From assembly GCA_965222725.1 (NCBI GenBank), contig OZ244969.1, positions 2,170,001 to 2,234,000 on the forward strand: 64,000 bases of DNA, read 5' to 3'. A program made the position numbers and the translations under genes. Shown piece after piece: positions 48,371 through 56,648 of this stretch. Positions within the stretch are counted from its first letter, which is position 1; every line of letters begins with the position of its first letter. The notes beneath the pieces were generated by a model. It saw only the letters and a list, made by a program, of their open reading frames with translations, did not search any database and was not told the origin of the DNA. This stretch comes from GCA-2748575 sp965222725. Lineage in GTDB: Bacteria; Pseudomonadota; Gammaproteobacteria; Pseudomonadales; Ketobacteraceae.

Positions 48371-51193
48371 TCAGGTAAGCAGAGGGCGCAGGAACCGCCC
48401 GGTATGGGACTCTTCAATTTCAACAATTTCCTCAGGGGAGCCTTCGGCAACGATAGTGCCACCGCCATTGCCGCCTTCCGGCCCCAGATCAATGATCCAG
48501 TCAGCGGTTTTTATCACATCCAGATTGTGCTCGATAATAATAATGGTGTTGCCCTTGTCCCGCAGGCGCTCAAGTACCAGCAGTAGTTGCTCGATATCGT
48601 AAAAGTGCAAGCCAGTGGTGGGTTCATCGAGAATATAAAGGGTGTGGCCGGTATCCCGCTTTGATAACTCCTTAGCCAGTTTCACCCGTTGCGCTTCACC
48701 CCCGGAGAGGGTGGTGGCGGCCTGGCCCAGGCAGATATAGGACAGCCCCACATCAATCAGGGTTTGCAGCTTGCGGGCAAGCATGGGAACGTTATCGAAA
48801 AACTCCCTGGCCTCCTCAACGGTCATGCCCAGCACTTCATTGATATTCTTGCCCTTGTATTTGATTTCCAGGGTTTCGCGGTTGTAGCGTTTGCCTTTGC
48901 AGACATCGCAAGGTACGTAAATATCCGGCAGAAAGTGCATCTCCACCTTGATAACACCATCCCCCTGACAGGCTTCGCAGCGGCCGCCTTTCACGTTGAA
49001 GCTGAAGCGGCCGGGTTTGTATCCCCGTGAGCGGGCCTCCTGGGTACCGGAAAACAGTTCCCGGATGGGCGTGAATAATCCGGTGTAGGTCGCAGGATTT
49101 GATCGGGGGGTGCGGCCTATCGGGCTTTGGTCGATATCCACTACCTTGTCGAGCATTTCCAGACCTTCGATGCTCTGGTAAGGCTCGGCCTTCATGGTGG
49201 TGGCGCCGTTCAGTTCTGTGGCCACAATCGGGTAAAGGGTGCTGTTGATCAGGGTGGATTTGCCTGAGCCGGAAACCCCGGTCACGCAGGTCATCAGTCC
49301 TAGTGGAATATGGACAGTCACATCTTTCAGGTTGTTGCCCGTGGCACCGGACAGTACCAGCTGAGTGTCGGAATCAGCCACCAGGCGTTCAGTGGGCACT
49401 TTGATGTGGCGGGTATGATTCAGATACTGGCCGGTGATGGAGTTCTTGTTCTCCTTCAGGCTCTGCAACGATCCGGCATGGATGATTTCACCGCCGTGAA
49501 CCCCGGCTCTGGGGCCGATATCCACGATAAAATCCGCTGCCCGGATGGCGTCTTCGTCATGCTCCACCACAATCACGGTGTTCCCCATGTCGCGCAGTCG
49601 TGTAAGGGTATTCAGCAGGCGCTCGTTATCGCGCTGATGCAGGCCAATAGAGGGTTCATCCAGAATGTACATGACGCCCACTAGGCCGGCGCCGATCTGG
49701 CTGGCCAGCCGGATACGCTGTGCCTCACCCCCGGACAGGGTTTCGGCGCGGCGGTTAAGGTTCAGGTAATCCAGCCCCACGTTCACCAGGAAGTGCAGCC
49801 TCTCCCGGATTTCCTTTAATATCTTGTCCGCAATTTCACCCTTCTTGCCTTTAAGGTGCAGCTTTTCAAAGTGGGTCAGGGCATCGCCCACCGGGAGTTT
49901 CACCACTGCCGGCAGATTCGTTTTGCCGATAAAGACATGGCGGGCCGATTTGTTGAGGCGAGAACCGTCGCAAGTATGGCACTGTGCCGTGTTCAGATAT
50001 TTCGACAGCTCCTCTCTGACCGCTTCCGATTCCGTGTCCCGGTAGCGGCGCTGCATATTGGGAATAATGCCTTCAAAAGGGTGATTGCGAACCACTGAAT
50101 CGCCGCGATCATTCAGGTAGTAAAAAGGAACGGGTTCATCGCCGCTGCCAAACAGTATCACCTCGCGGATCTTTTTGGTCAGTTTTTTGAACGGTTTATC
50201 AATATCAAACCCGTAATGTTCGGCCAGGGAAGTGAGCATCTGAAAGTAATAGACATTGCGGCTGTCCCAGCCGCGAATGGCGCCCTCCGACAGACTTTTT
50301 TCCGGATGCGCCACGATATTGTCCTGATCAAAAAACTGGGTGATGCCCAGACCGTCACACTCCGGGCAAGCGCCGGCGGGATTGTTGAAAGAAAACAATC
50401 GCGGCTCCAGCTCGCTCAGACTGTAATTACACACCGGGCAGGCAAACCTGGATGAAAACAGCAGTGTGTCTGATTCATCATCCATATTGGTCACCAGCAC
50501 TGTACCGTTTGCCAGATGCAACGCGGTTTCAAACGACTCCGCCAAACGCAGCTGGATGCCATCCTTGATCTTGATGCGGTCCACCACTACTTCAATGGTG
50601 TGCTTACGGCGCTTGTCCAGGTTAGGCGCCTGATCCAGCTCGGCAATGATGCCGTCGATACGGGCCCGGATAAAGCCTTCAGCCCGCAGTTCTTCGATCA
50701 CATGAAGATGTTCGCCTTTCTTGTCCTTGATCACCGGCGCCAGAATCATCAGTTTGGTGCCTTCCGGCTTTTCCATCACCTGATCTACCATCTGGCTGAC
50801 CGTCTGGGCTTCCAGGGGCTGATCGTGTTCCGGGCAGCGGGGTGTGCCTACCCGGGCATACAGCAGGCGCAGGTAATCGTAGATCTCGGTAATGGTGCCC
50901 ACAGTGGAGCGGGGGTTGTGGGACGTGGATTTCTGTTCGATGGAAATGGCCGGTGACAGCCCTTCGATATGGTCCACGTCGGGCTTTTCCATCAACGACA
51001 GAAATTGTCGCGCATAAGTGGACAGGGATTCCACGTAGCGACGCTGGCCTTCTGCATACAAGGTATCAAATGCCAGGGATGACTTGCCGGAACCGGATAA
51101 CCCGGTGATCACTATAAACTTGTCCCGCGGTAAATCCAGATCCACGTTTTTCAGGTTATGTGTCCGTGCGCCTCTGACTTGAATCGTATCCAC
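48371..51193 (-). CDS. uvrA: Excinuclease ABC subunit A
   Basis: 940 residues from GTG 51193 (MDTIQVRGARTHNLKNVDLD), preceded by GGGGGA. An open frame extends 20 codons further upstream but lacks homology. UvrA finds bulky DNA damage and hands it to UvrB. Two ABC modules are visible, with Walker A GLSGSGKSSLAFD and GVSGSGKSTLIN, two LSGGEAQR signatures and the CxxC zinc modules (CPVCNYS, CPECDG, CEACQGDG, CDVCKG). No clear LexA box was found upstream, so damage induction is unproven. Confidence 0.98.
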   Translation of the reverse strand: MDTIQVRGARTHNLKNVDLDLPRDKFIVITGLSGSGKSSLAFDTLYAEGQRRYVESLSTYARQFLSLMEKPDVDHIEGLSPAISIEQKSTSHNPRSTVGTITEIYDYLRLLYARVGTPRCPEHDQPLEAQTVSQMVDQVMEKPEGTKLMILAPVIKDKKGEHLHVIEELRAEGFIRARIDGIIAELDQAPNLDKRRKHTIEVVVDRIKIKDGIQLRLAESFETALHLANGTVLVTNMDDESDTLLFSSRFACPVCNYSLSELEPRLFSFNNPAGACPECDGLGITQFFDQDNIVAHPEKSLSEGAIRGWDSRNVYYFQMLTSLAEHYGFDIDKPFKKLTKKIREVILFGSGDEPVPFYYLNDRGDSVVRNHPFEGIIPNMQRRYRDTESEAVREELSKYLNTAQCHTCDGSRLNKSARHVFIGKTNLPAVVKLPVGDALTHFEKLHLKGKKGEIADKILKEIRERLHFLVNVGLDYLNLNRRAETLSGGEAQRIRLASQIGAGLVGVMYILDEPSIGLHQRDNERLLNTLTRLRDMGNTVIVVEHDEDAIRAADFIVDIGPRAGVHGGEIIHAGSLQSLKENKNSITGQYLNHTRHIKVPTERLVADSDTQLVLSGATGNNLKDVTVHIPLGLMTCVTGVSGSGKSTLINSTLYPIVATELNGATTMKAEPYQSIEGLEMLDKVVDIDQSPIGRTPRSNPATYTGLFTPIRELFSGTQEARSRGYKPGRFSFNVKGGRCEACQGDGVIKVEMHFLPDIYVPCDVCKGKRYNRETLEIKYKGKNINEVLGMTVEEAREFFDNVPMLARKLQTLIDVGLSYICLGQAATTLSGGEAQRVKLAKELSKRDTGHTLYILDEPTTGLHFYDIEQLLLVLERLRDKGNTIIIIEHNLDVIKTADWIIDLGPEGGNGGGTIVAEGSPEEIVEIEESHTGRFLRPLLT

Positions 51194-51271
51194 AACTAAT
51201 CCCCCATTGAAAGCAGCCGGGTAGTATAAAGTTTTCCGGTGTCCCGGTGCCACCTTGAGTTAGCGGTTGTT

Positions 51272-51303
51272 AAGATTCAGCCCGGCCTTGGTAAAGATTC
51301 AGC
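51272..51303 (+). repeat. Pair of direct repeats upstream of the MFS gene
   Basis: AAGATTCAGC occurs at 51272-51281 and again at 51294-51303, 22 bp apart start to start, which is two helical turns. A shorter copy AAGATTCG lies at 51341-51348. A -10-like TAGAAT is at 51321-51326. Tandem sites at this spacing can bind response regulators. Confidence 0.4.
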
Positions 51304-51369
51304 GCCGGGGGGAAAGATGTTAGAATCCGCGGCCTTGTGAAAGATTCGTGTTTATGTTTTTGGTGACTT

Positions 51370-52731
51370 ATGAGTCCGGTTGAGAAACGGGCAACACTGG
51401 CTTTATCCACGCTGTTCATGACCAGAATGCTGGGGCTCTTTATGATCCTGCCGGTGTTCTCTGTCTATGGGTTGGCGCTGGAAGGGGCAACACCGCTGCT
51501 GGTGGGTGTGGCGATCGGGGTGTATGGCCTGACCCAGGCCCTGTTGCAGGTGCCTTTTGGATTGTGCTCGGATCGCTTTGGCCGCAAGCCGGTGATCATT
51601 GTCGGGCTGTTGATCTTTCTGGTGGGCAGCATTGTTGCCGCCATGGCGGAAAGCGTTTATGGCGTAATTCTCGGGCGGGCACTGCAGGGTGCCGGCGCTA
51701 TTGCCAGTGCGGTGATGGCATTGCTGGCAGATTTGACCCGGGACGATAACCGTACCAAGGCCATGGCCATGGTGGGAGCCAGTATCGGGTTTTCCTTTGC
51801 GCTGGCGTTGGTGATCGGGCCTTTGATAGCCGGATTCGACGGCCTGGCGGGGCTTTTCTGGTTAACCGCCTTTCTGGCAGGCTTTGGTATTCTGATCACG
51901 ATATTTGTGGTGCCCACTCCGGTGACCAGTCAATGGCACCGCGAAAGCCGGCCGGTGCTGGGGCAGTTCGCCGAGGTCATGCGGAACCGCGAGTTGCTGC
52001 GACTGGATTTTGGTGTATTCCTTCTGCATCTCACGTTAACCGCCAGCTTTGTAGCTGTTCCTCTTTTGCTGCAACGTGATTTGCAGTTCGACAGCAGCGA
52101 ACACTGGAAGCTCTATCTGCCGGTTATGCTCACCGCGTTTGTGTTTATGGTGCCGCTGATGATAGTGGCGGAAGCCAAACGCCGCATTCGTGAAGTGTTC
52201 TTGTTGGCCATACTGCTGCTGGGTTGTGGTTTACTGGCCATGTATTTACTGAACAGCTCTCTGTGGCTGGTGGCCGCGGGTATGTTTGTTTATTTCTGGG
52301 CCTTTAATCTGCTGGAAGCCATGCTGCCCTCGCTGGTAAGCAAGATTGCACCACCGGGATCGAAGGGCACGTCCATGGGCGTGTATTCCGCCAGCCAGTT
52401 TATGGGAGCTTTTGTGGGCGGTTCTGCCGGCGGTTTTTTGCTGGGAAGCGCCGGAGAAGAGGCGGTGTTCCTGCTGTGCGCTGCACTGGCCCTGTGCTGG
52501 CTGCTGATTGCCTTCGGTATGGGGCAGCCAAAATTTTTACAAAGTTATCGGGTGGATCTGTCTACTTTAGAATCGCCGGACCCCAAATCGCTGGTGGACC
52601 GTTTCCTTGAGGTGTGTGGCGTTGAGGAAGCAGTGGTGATACTGGAAGAACAGGCGGCCTATCTAAAAGTTGACCGAAAGCGATTAGACCAGGATCAGCT
52701 TGGGAAAATAACAGGCTTTGCCGCCGGCTAA
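51370..52731 (+). CDS. YajR-type major facilitator transporter
   Basis: 453 residues, with twelve predicted membrane helices in about the first 385 residues. MFS motif A is GLCSDRFGRKPVIIVG (about 63-78). The soluble C-terminus of about 65 residues (VDRFLEVCGVEEAVVILEEQ) resembles the YAM domain of E. coli YajR, and the length matches. The substrate is unknown; YajR is usually called a drug or proton-driven exporter. The uvrA-MFS-ssb order is the same in Pseudomonas. Confidence 0.83.
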   Translation: MSPVEKRATLALSTLFMTRMLGLFMILPVFSVYGLALEGATPLLVGVAIGVYGLTQALLQVPFGLCSDRFGRKPVIIVGLLIFLVGSIVAAMAESVYGVILGRALQGAGAIASAVMALLADLTRDDNRTKAMAMVGASIGFSFALALVIGPLIAGFDGLAGLFWLTAFLAGFGILITIFVVPTPVTSQWHRESRPVLGQFAEVMRNRELLRLDFGVFLLHLTLTASFVAVPLLLQRDLQFDSSEHWKLYLPVMLTAFVFMVPLMIVAEAKRRIREVFLLAILLLGCGLLAMYLLNSSLWLVAAGMFVYFWAFNLLEAMLPSLVSKIAPPGSKGTSMGVYSASQFMGAFVGGSAGGFLLGSAGEEAVFLLCAALALCWLLIAFGMGQPKFLQSYRVDLSTLESPDPKSLVDRFLEVCGVEEAVVILEEQAAYLKVDRKRLDQDQLGKITGFAAG

Positions 52732-52836
52732 AAATATAGGGCAGGCGGCTGGTTAAAATTCAGCATAACAGTTAAAGTTGTGGGTAATTAAAAAGTTGTG
52801 AGTGAATAACGAGAGCGCCCACCGTAGGAGATTCGA

Positions 52837-53361
52837 ATGGCACGACGCGGGATAAATAAAGTAATTATTTTAGGCAATCTGGGGAACGATCCGGAAACCC
52901 GGTACATGCCAAATGGCAACGCCGTTACCAATATTTCAGTAGCCACCAGTGAATCCTGGAAAGACAAGCAGAGTGGCCAGATGCAGGAGCGCACTGAATG
53001 GCACCGGGTGGTGTTCTTCAATCGCTTGGCGGAAATTGCCGGCGAGTACCTGCGCAAGGGCTCCAAGGTGTATGTGGAAGGTTCACTGCGTACCCGTAAA
53101 TGGCAGGACCAGAACGGCAACGACCGTTACAGCACCGAAATCGTGGCCAACGATATGCAGATGCTGGACAGCCGCGGAGACCAGGGTGGTTCCGGTTCCA
53201 GCGACAACAATTACGACAGTTATAACCAGATGCCGGAATCCCAGGGATATGGCGGCGGAAACGATAATAATCAGCAGTCCTCCGGTGGCCGCGGTGGTTA
53301 TGATCAGTCTCCCTCACCCTCACCGGCGGCATCCGAATTTGAGGATGACATTCCGTTCTGA
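52837..53361 (+). CDS. ssb: Single-stranded DNA-binding protein
   Basis: 174 residues. The OB fold covers about 1-110 (ARRGINKVIILGNLGNDPET). A Gly/Asn/Gln/Ser-rich linker ends in the acidic tip EFEDDIPF, which binds partner enzymes of replication and repair. It protects single-stranded DNA. GTAGGAG lies before the ATG; a terminator follows. Confidence 0.97.
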   Translation: MARRGINKVIILGNLGNDPETRYMPNGNAVTNISVATSESWKDKQSGQMQERTEWHRVVFFNRLAEIAGEYLRKGSKVYVEGSLRTRKWQDQNGNDRYSTEIVANDMQMLDSRGDQGGSGSSDNNYDSYNQMPESQGYGGGNDNNQQSSGGRGGYDQSPSPSPAASEFEDDIPF

Positions 53362-53395
53362 ACAGCCGCCGGGTGAGCCATCCGGTCACTGTCGT

Positions 53396-53422
53396 AAAAA
53401 AGCCCCGTTTCCGGGGCTTTTT
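53396..53422 (+). terminator. Terminator after ssb
   Basis: GCCCCG and CGGGGC around TTTC, with an A run before and TTTTT after. It can serve both ssb and the convergent minus-strand gene. Confidence 0.9.
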
Positions 53423-53453
53423 CAGTTTCAGGCTTCCCTGAAGTCGTTCGGCA

Positions 53454-54230
53454 TTAAAACTCGTAGATCACCGAAACCGAATACTCCACATCGGTGGAAT
53501 CCACGTCGATCGCGGGATCCGCATCCGGGTTTTTTGGCGGCTCGCTGTCGTGGCTGGCATTGAAGGCCAGCCGCAGCTTCAGGTTTTCCCCAAGTTTGGT
53601 GAACAGCGAGGTATTCCAGAGAATATTGAAATCCTCGAACTCACTGGCTCTGGGCTGATAGTAGGCAGTACTCACAATGCTGACATGGTCATTGATCTGC
53701 TGCTTGTAGGATACATAGGAATTGAAACGCAGATAGTCGCGATCGGTTTCGTAAGTCCCCAGATCCTCTTCCTCTTTGACATAAAAGGCACCGGCACCCA
53801 GCGCCAGGCTGAGTTCGTCGGACTGCTCAATCACGGTGTAGCGGAAGCCGCCACCGGCCAGATACCGCGACAGTAACCGGGTGAACTCGTTATCCTGATA
53901 TTGCACATAAGCTTCGCCGGCCCAGATGTTGTCAAAGCTGTGCACCCAGCGGCCATGGGCAAAGCTCTTGTCTTCATCCTTGGTGCCGTTGGCCTTGTCA
54001 TATTCCCGGGATGCGATCAGAAACCACAGGTCTTCCTGCTTTTTCAGGTTCAGGCGGCCGCTGAGGGCATAATCCTCTTCGTCACTGTTGCCGGATTTTC
54101 CATCAAACTGGAATTCCACCTGCCCGGAAATGCCTTCAGGCAGCGGTTTCAGGCGCTGGCTCTCGATATTGGTGATCGCCAGAGCCGGAACCGCAAAAAA
54201 ACTCAAACTTGCTGCAACAAATTTTTTCAT
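53454..54230 (-). CDS. DUF481-family outer-membrane protein
   Basis: 258 residues with a signal peptide (MKKFVAASLSFFAVPALA). The mature part has alternating strands of a small beta-barrel, with the DUF481-type pattern SGRLNLKKQEDLWFLIASRE and AGGGFRYTVIEQ. It ends SVSVIYEF with the terminal Phe of outer-membrane proteins. E. coli YdiY is a relative; the function is unknown. It is a lone gene, convergent with ssb. Confidence 0.8.
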   Translation of the reverse strand: MKKFVAASLSFFAVPALAITNIESQRLKPLPEGISGQVEFQFDGKSGNSDEEDYALSGRLNLKKQEDLWFLIASREYDKANGTKDEDKSFAHGRWVHSFDNIWAGEAYVQYQDNEFTRLLSRYLAGGGFRYTVIEQSDELSLALGAGAFYVKEEEDLGTYETDRDYLRFNSYVSYKQQINDHVSIVSTAYYQPRASEFEDFNILWNTSLFTKLGENLKLRLAFNASHDSEPPKNPDADPAIDVDSTDVEYSVSVIYEF

Positions 54231-54538
54231 TGAATATCAAACCTTTGTTAGACTGCTGTCTTTCTGTTCGCGCGCGAGTATAAGAAAAACCGCCGCCGGG
54301 TTAAACCGCCCGCGGATGCGAACAGCGGGCTATACTGAAAAAGGAAGGCTGGCAAAGGCTTCATAGTCGCTGGTCTCACCGGGTCAGAACAGGGCGAGAC
54401 ACAGGATCTCGGGAATTGCTGGGCAACCACAGGCTGAAAAAGCCGGTGTCCTTATTCCTTACACAGAGCTGGCTTAAAATGCCCGTAAGATGATAACGAT
54501 AAAATCAAAATAATGTGCAACTAGGCGATTGGTGTTCC
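54231..54538. other. Divergent intergenic region between the DUF481 gene and gspN
   Basis: 308 bases. It must hold promoters for both genes, but no convincing -35/-10 pair or repeat was found. Confidence 0.4.
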
Positions 54539-55285
54539 ATGAAGCTTCGATACTACATTCTGCTGGGCGTATTTTCTTTTCTGTTCTTTCTGATCGCCCT
54601 GTTCCCCGCCGATCTGGCCTGGAAAATGGTGCCCAAATCACTTACCCAGAACCTGCCTGTACGCGTTGAGCAGGTGGGTGGCACCCTGTGGGATGGCTTT
54701 ATGGTTGGTAAAACCTTCAGTGGCCCGGTCAAGGGCCAGCATGTATTTGCCTGGGATCTGAACCCATTGTGGCTGCTGATGGCGGATCTGAGCGCGGGGC
54801 TGCATGCGGAAGGCGACGATTACAAAGTATCCGGCACGGCTCATATAGGTCTTTTGGGCAAGGGCTTCAGTGACCTGAATGGCCGGGTTCAGGCGGACCT
54901 GGTAAACGATATGCTTAAGCAACTGGGTGCCCAGGCTTCCGGCGAACTGATGTTAAAGGATGTTACCCTGGAGTTTGGCAGTGGCACCGAGGTGGATGCT
55001 GCCACGGGCCTGATCAGCTGGGGCGGTGGCCCGGTGAGCTATCGTCAGGGGCGCCGTTCCCAGAATATTGATGTGCCACCGATCAAGGGCACCCTGTCCC
55101 AGAAAGAGGGCGGGTTGTTGCTCTCCGTCGTGGAGGCCAACAGTAACGCGGCCCTTGGCGAGCTGACCCTGAAAGGCCCTATCGGTGGCGTGGTGGTTTA
55201 CAAGCGGGTTATGAAGATAGCGGGCATGGGCAACCCCGAAGACGAGGATGCCGTGCTGGTACAGCTGCAACAACCGATTCTTTAA
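54539..55285 (+). CDS. gspN: Type II secretion system protein N
   Basis: 248 residues from ATG 54539 (MKLRYYILLGVFSFLFFLIA). A GTG at 54515 would add a few residues without a better site. One N-terminal membrane helix (about 5-25) is followed by a periplasmic domain with GspN features: RVEQVGGTLWDGF and GDDYKVSGTAHIGLL. GspN is an optional part of type II secretion. It lies upstream of gspC and gspD, separated by 349 bases. Confidence 0.85.
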   Translation: MKLRYYILLGVFSFLFFLIALFPADLAWKMVPKSLTQNLPVRVEQVGGTLWDGFMVGKTFSGPVKGQHVFAWDLNPLWLLMADLSAGLHAEGDDYKVSGTAHIGLLGKGFSDLNGRVQADLVNDMLKQLGAQASGELMLKDVTLEFGSGTEVDAATGLISWGGGPVSYRQGRRSQNIDVPPIKGTLSQKEGGLLLSVVEANSNAALGELTLKGPIGGVVVYKRVMKIAGMGNPEDEDAVLVQLQQPIL

Positions 55286-55634
55286 CGGGAGCGGTTGGCA
55301 AAACCCGCAAAAACAGGCCGTTCTGCGGGTGGCAAGTTACCAAAAACAGACAGAGTTAACGCCGGATTTTCGTATTATGGGCGGCAGTGGATGATTTTCG
55401 GAAAAGACTTCCACTATACTAGACCGCCTATTTAAACTTGGCATTTGGCTAACACGCACTAAATTATAACAAGTAGAGAGTTCAACAGGTTTCCTTTGCA
55501 AATCTTTGAAATTGAAATGCTTCAGCCTTGGTAGTATGTACAGCTCGTATGTCCAGGTCGTCTGAACCGGTTGTTTGAACTGGTTGTATGAATTGGTGCA
55601 ATAACAACTAATAGAACGTGATTGGGAGTGGTCA
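55286..55634 (+). other. Intergenic region before gspC
   Basis: 349 bases that probably hold the gspCD promoter. A TATACT at 55415-55420 could be a -10, but its -35 is poor. No gene recognised. Confidence 0.45.
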
Positions 55635-56621
55635 GTGGCTGCAGAGACAGCGCAAGCCAACAAATGGATTGATCGTGGTACCGCAGCAACCTGTGCGGTG
55701 CTGGTGGTGGCTATTTGTTATGTGATTGTAAAGACGCTTTTTCTGTTCCTGGATGATCAGTACGGTGCCCAGGCGCCCCGGCTCTATGGCGCGACGCTGG
55801 GCAGCAGTAACCGGTCGTCAGCGCCTGCGGAAACCCTGGCAGCGGTAGACCCTACCGCCATTCCCCTGTGGAACCTGTTCGGCAAGGAAGGGGCCCGGGA
55901 AAAGGCTGAAGACACCCCCAAAGACGTAAATGCCCCCAAAACCAACCTGCAGCTTGAGTTGCATGGTGTGTTTGTCGCGCCCAAGGAAGAAAACTCCACC
56001 GCTATCATTTCTGAAAAACGCCGCGACAGTAAGCTCTACCATATTGGCGACAAGCTGCCGGGCAATGCCACCCTGGCAGCCGTGTATGAGAACCGGGTGT
56101 TGCTGAATCGTCAGGGCCGCCTGGAAGCCCTGTTCTTCCCCGACGGCGAAAATGCCAGTTCATTCAGGAGCAACCGTACCGCCAGCAGCAGTCGCGGTAT
56201 CAATACCCGCCGCTCCACCAGTCGCAGCGATCGCTACAATGCCAGTCGCCGAGGCTCCGCCGGTGTTTCCGGCCGGGTGGAAAAAATGATTCAGACCGCC
56301 AGCAGCGCAGAAGAGGTAGCTCAAGCCTTGCAAGAGGAATTAGGTGTTAACCCTGAAGATGCTTTGCGAGAGATGGGGTTGGAATCTAATAACGGAAGAG
56401 GATACAGAATTACAGGGTCAGGCAGCCCGATATTTTCTGCAATTGGCGGAAGACCCGGAGATCTAATACTTTCTTTAAATGGGCGAAGCTTGGGCAATAC
56501 AGCGGAAGATATGGGTTCGATCGATCAATTTTTGCAGCCAGAAAATTGTGAAGCAGTAATAACAATGGAGAGGGACGGCCACCAGTTTACTAATAAACTC
56601 TCGATTCCTGGTTGCAGATGA
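55635..56621 (+). CDS. gspC: Type II secretion system protein C (PDZ type)
   Basis: 328 residues from GTG 55635 behind GGGAG. A membrane helix (about 16-37) is followed by the periplasmic HR domain (about 90-175, with LQLELHGVFVAP), a Ser/Arg-rich linker (about 177-215) and a C-terminal PDZ domain (about 235-326, with SPIFSAIGGRPGDLILSLNG). GspC links the inner-membrane assembly to the secretin and helps choose substrates. The last third of the gene has clearly more AT-rich codons (AGA, ATA, GGA, AAT) than the rest. Confidence 0.92.
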   Translation: MAAETAQANKWIDRGTAATCAVLVVAICYVIVKTLFLFLDDQYGAQAPRLYGATLGSSNRSSAPAETLAAVDPTAIPLWNLFGKEGAREKAEDTPKDVNAPKTNLQLELHGVFVAPKEENSTAIISEKRRDSKLYHIGDKLPGNATLAAVYENRVLLNRQGRLEALFFPDGENASSFRSNRTASSSRGINTRRSTSRSDRYNASRRGSAGVSGRVEKMIQTASSAEEVAQALQEELGVNPEDALREMGLESNNGRGYRITGSGSPIFSAIGGRPGDLILSLNGRSLGNTAEDMGSIDQFLQPENCEAVITMERDGHQFTNKLSIPGCR

Positions 56622-56648
56622 AAAACAGTGTAAAAACGGATGATATTG

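Noticed and set aside
51194..51369. LexA box upstream of uvrA
   Set aside because: No CTGT-(8 bases)-ACAG type palindrome could be seen in the region.
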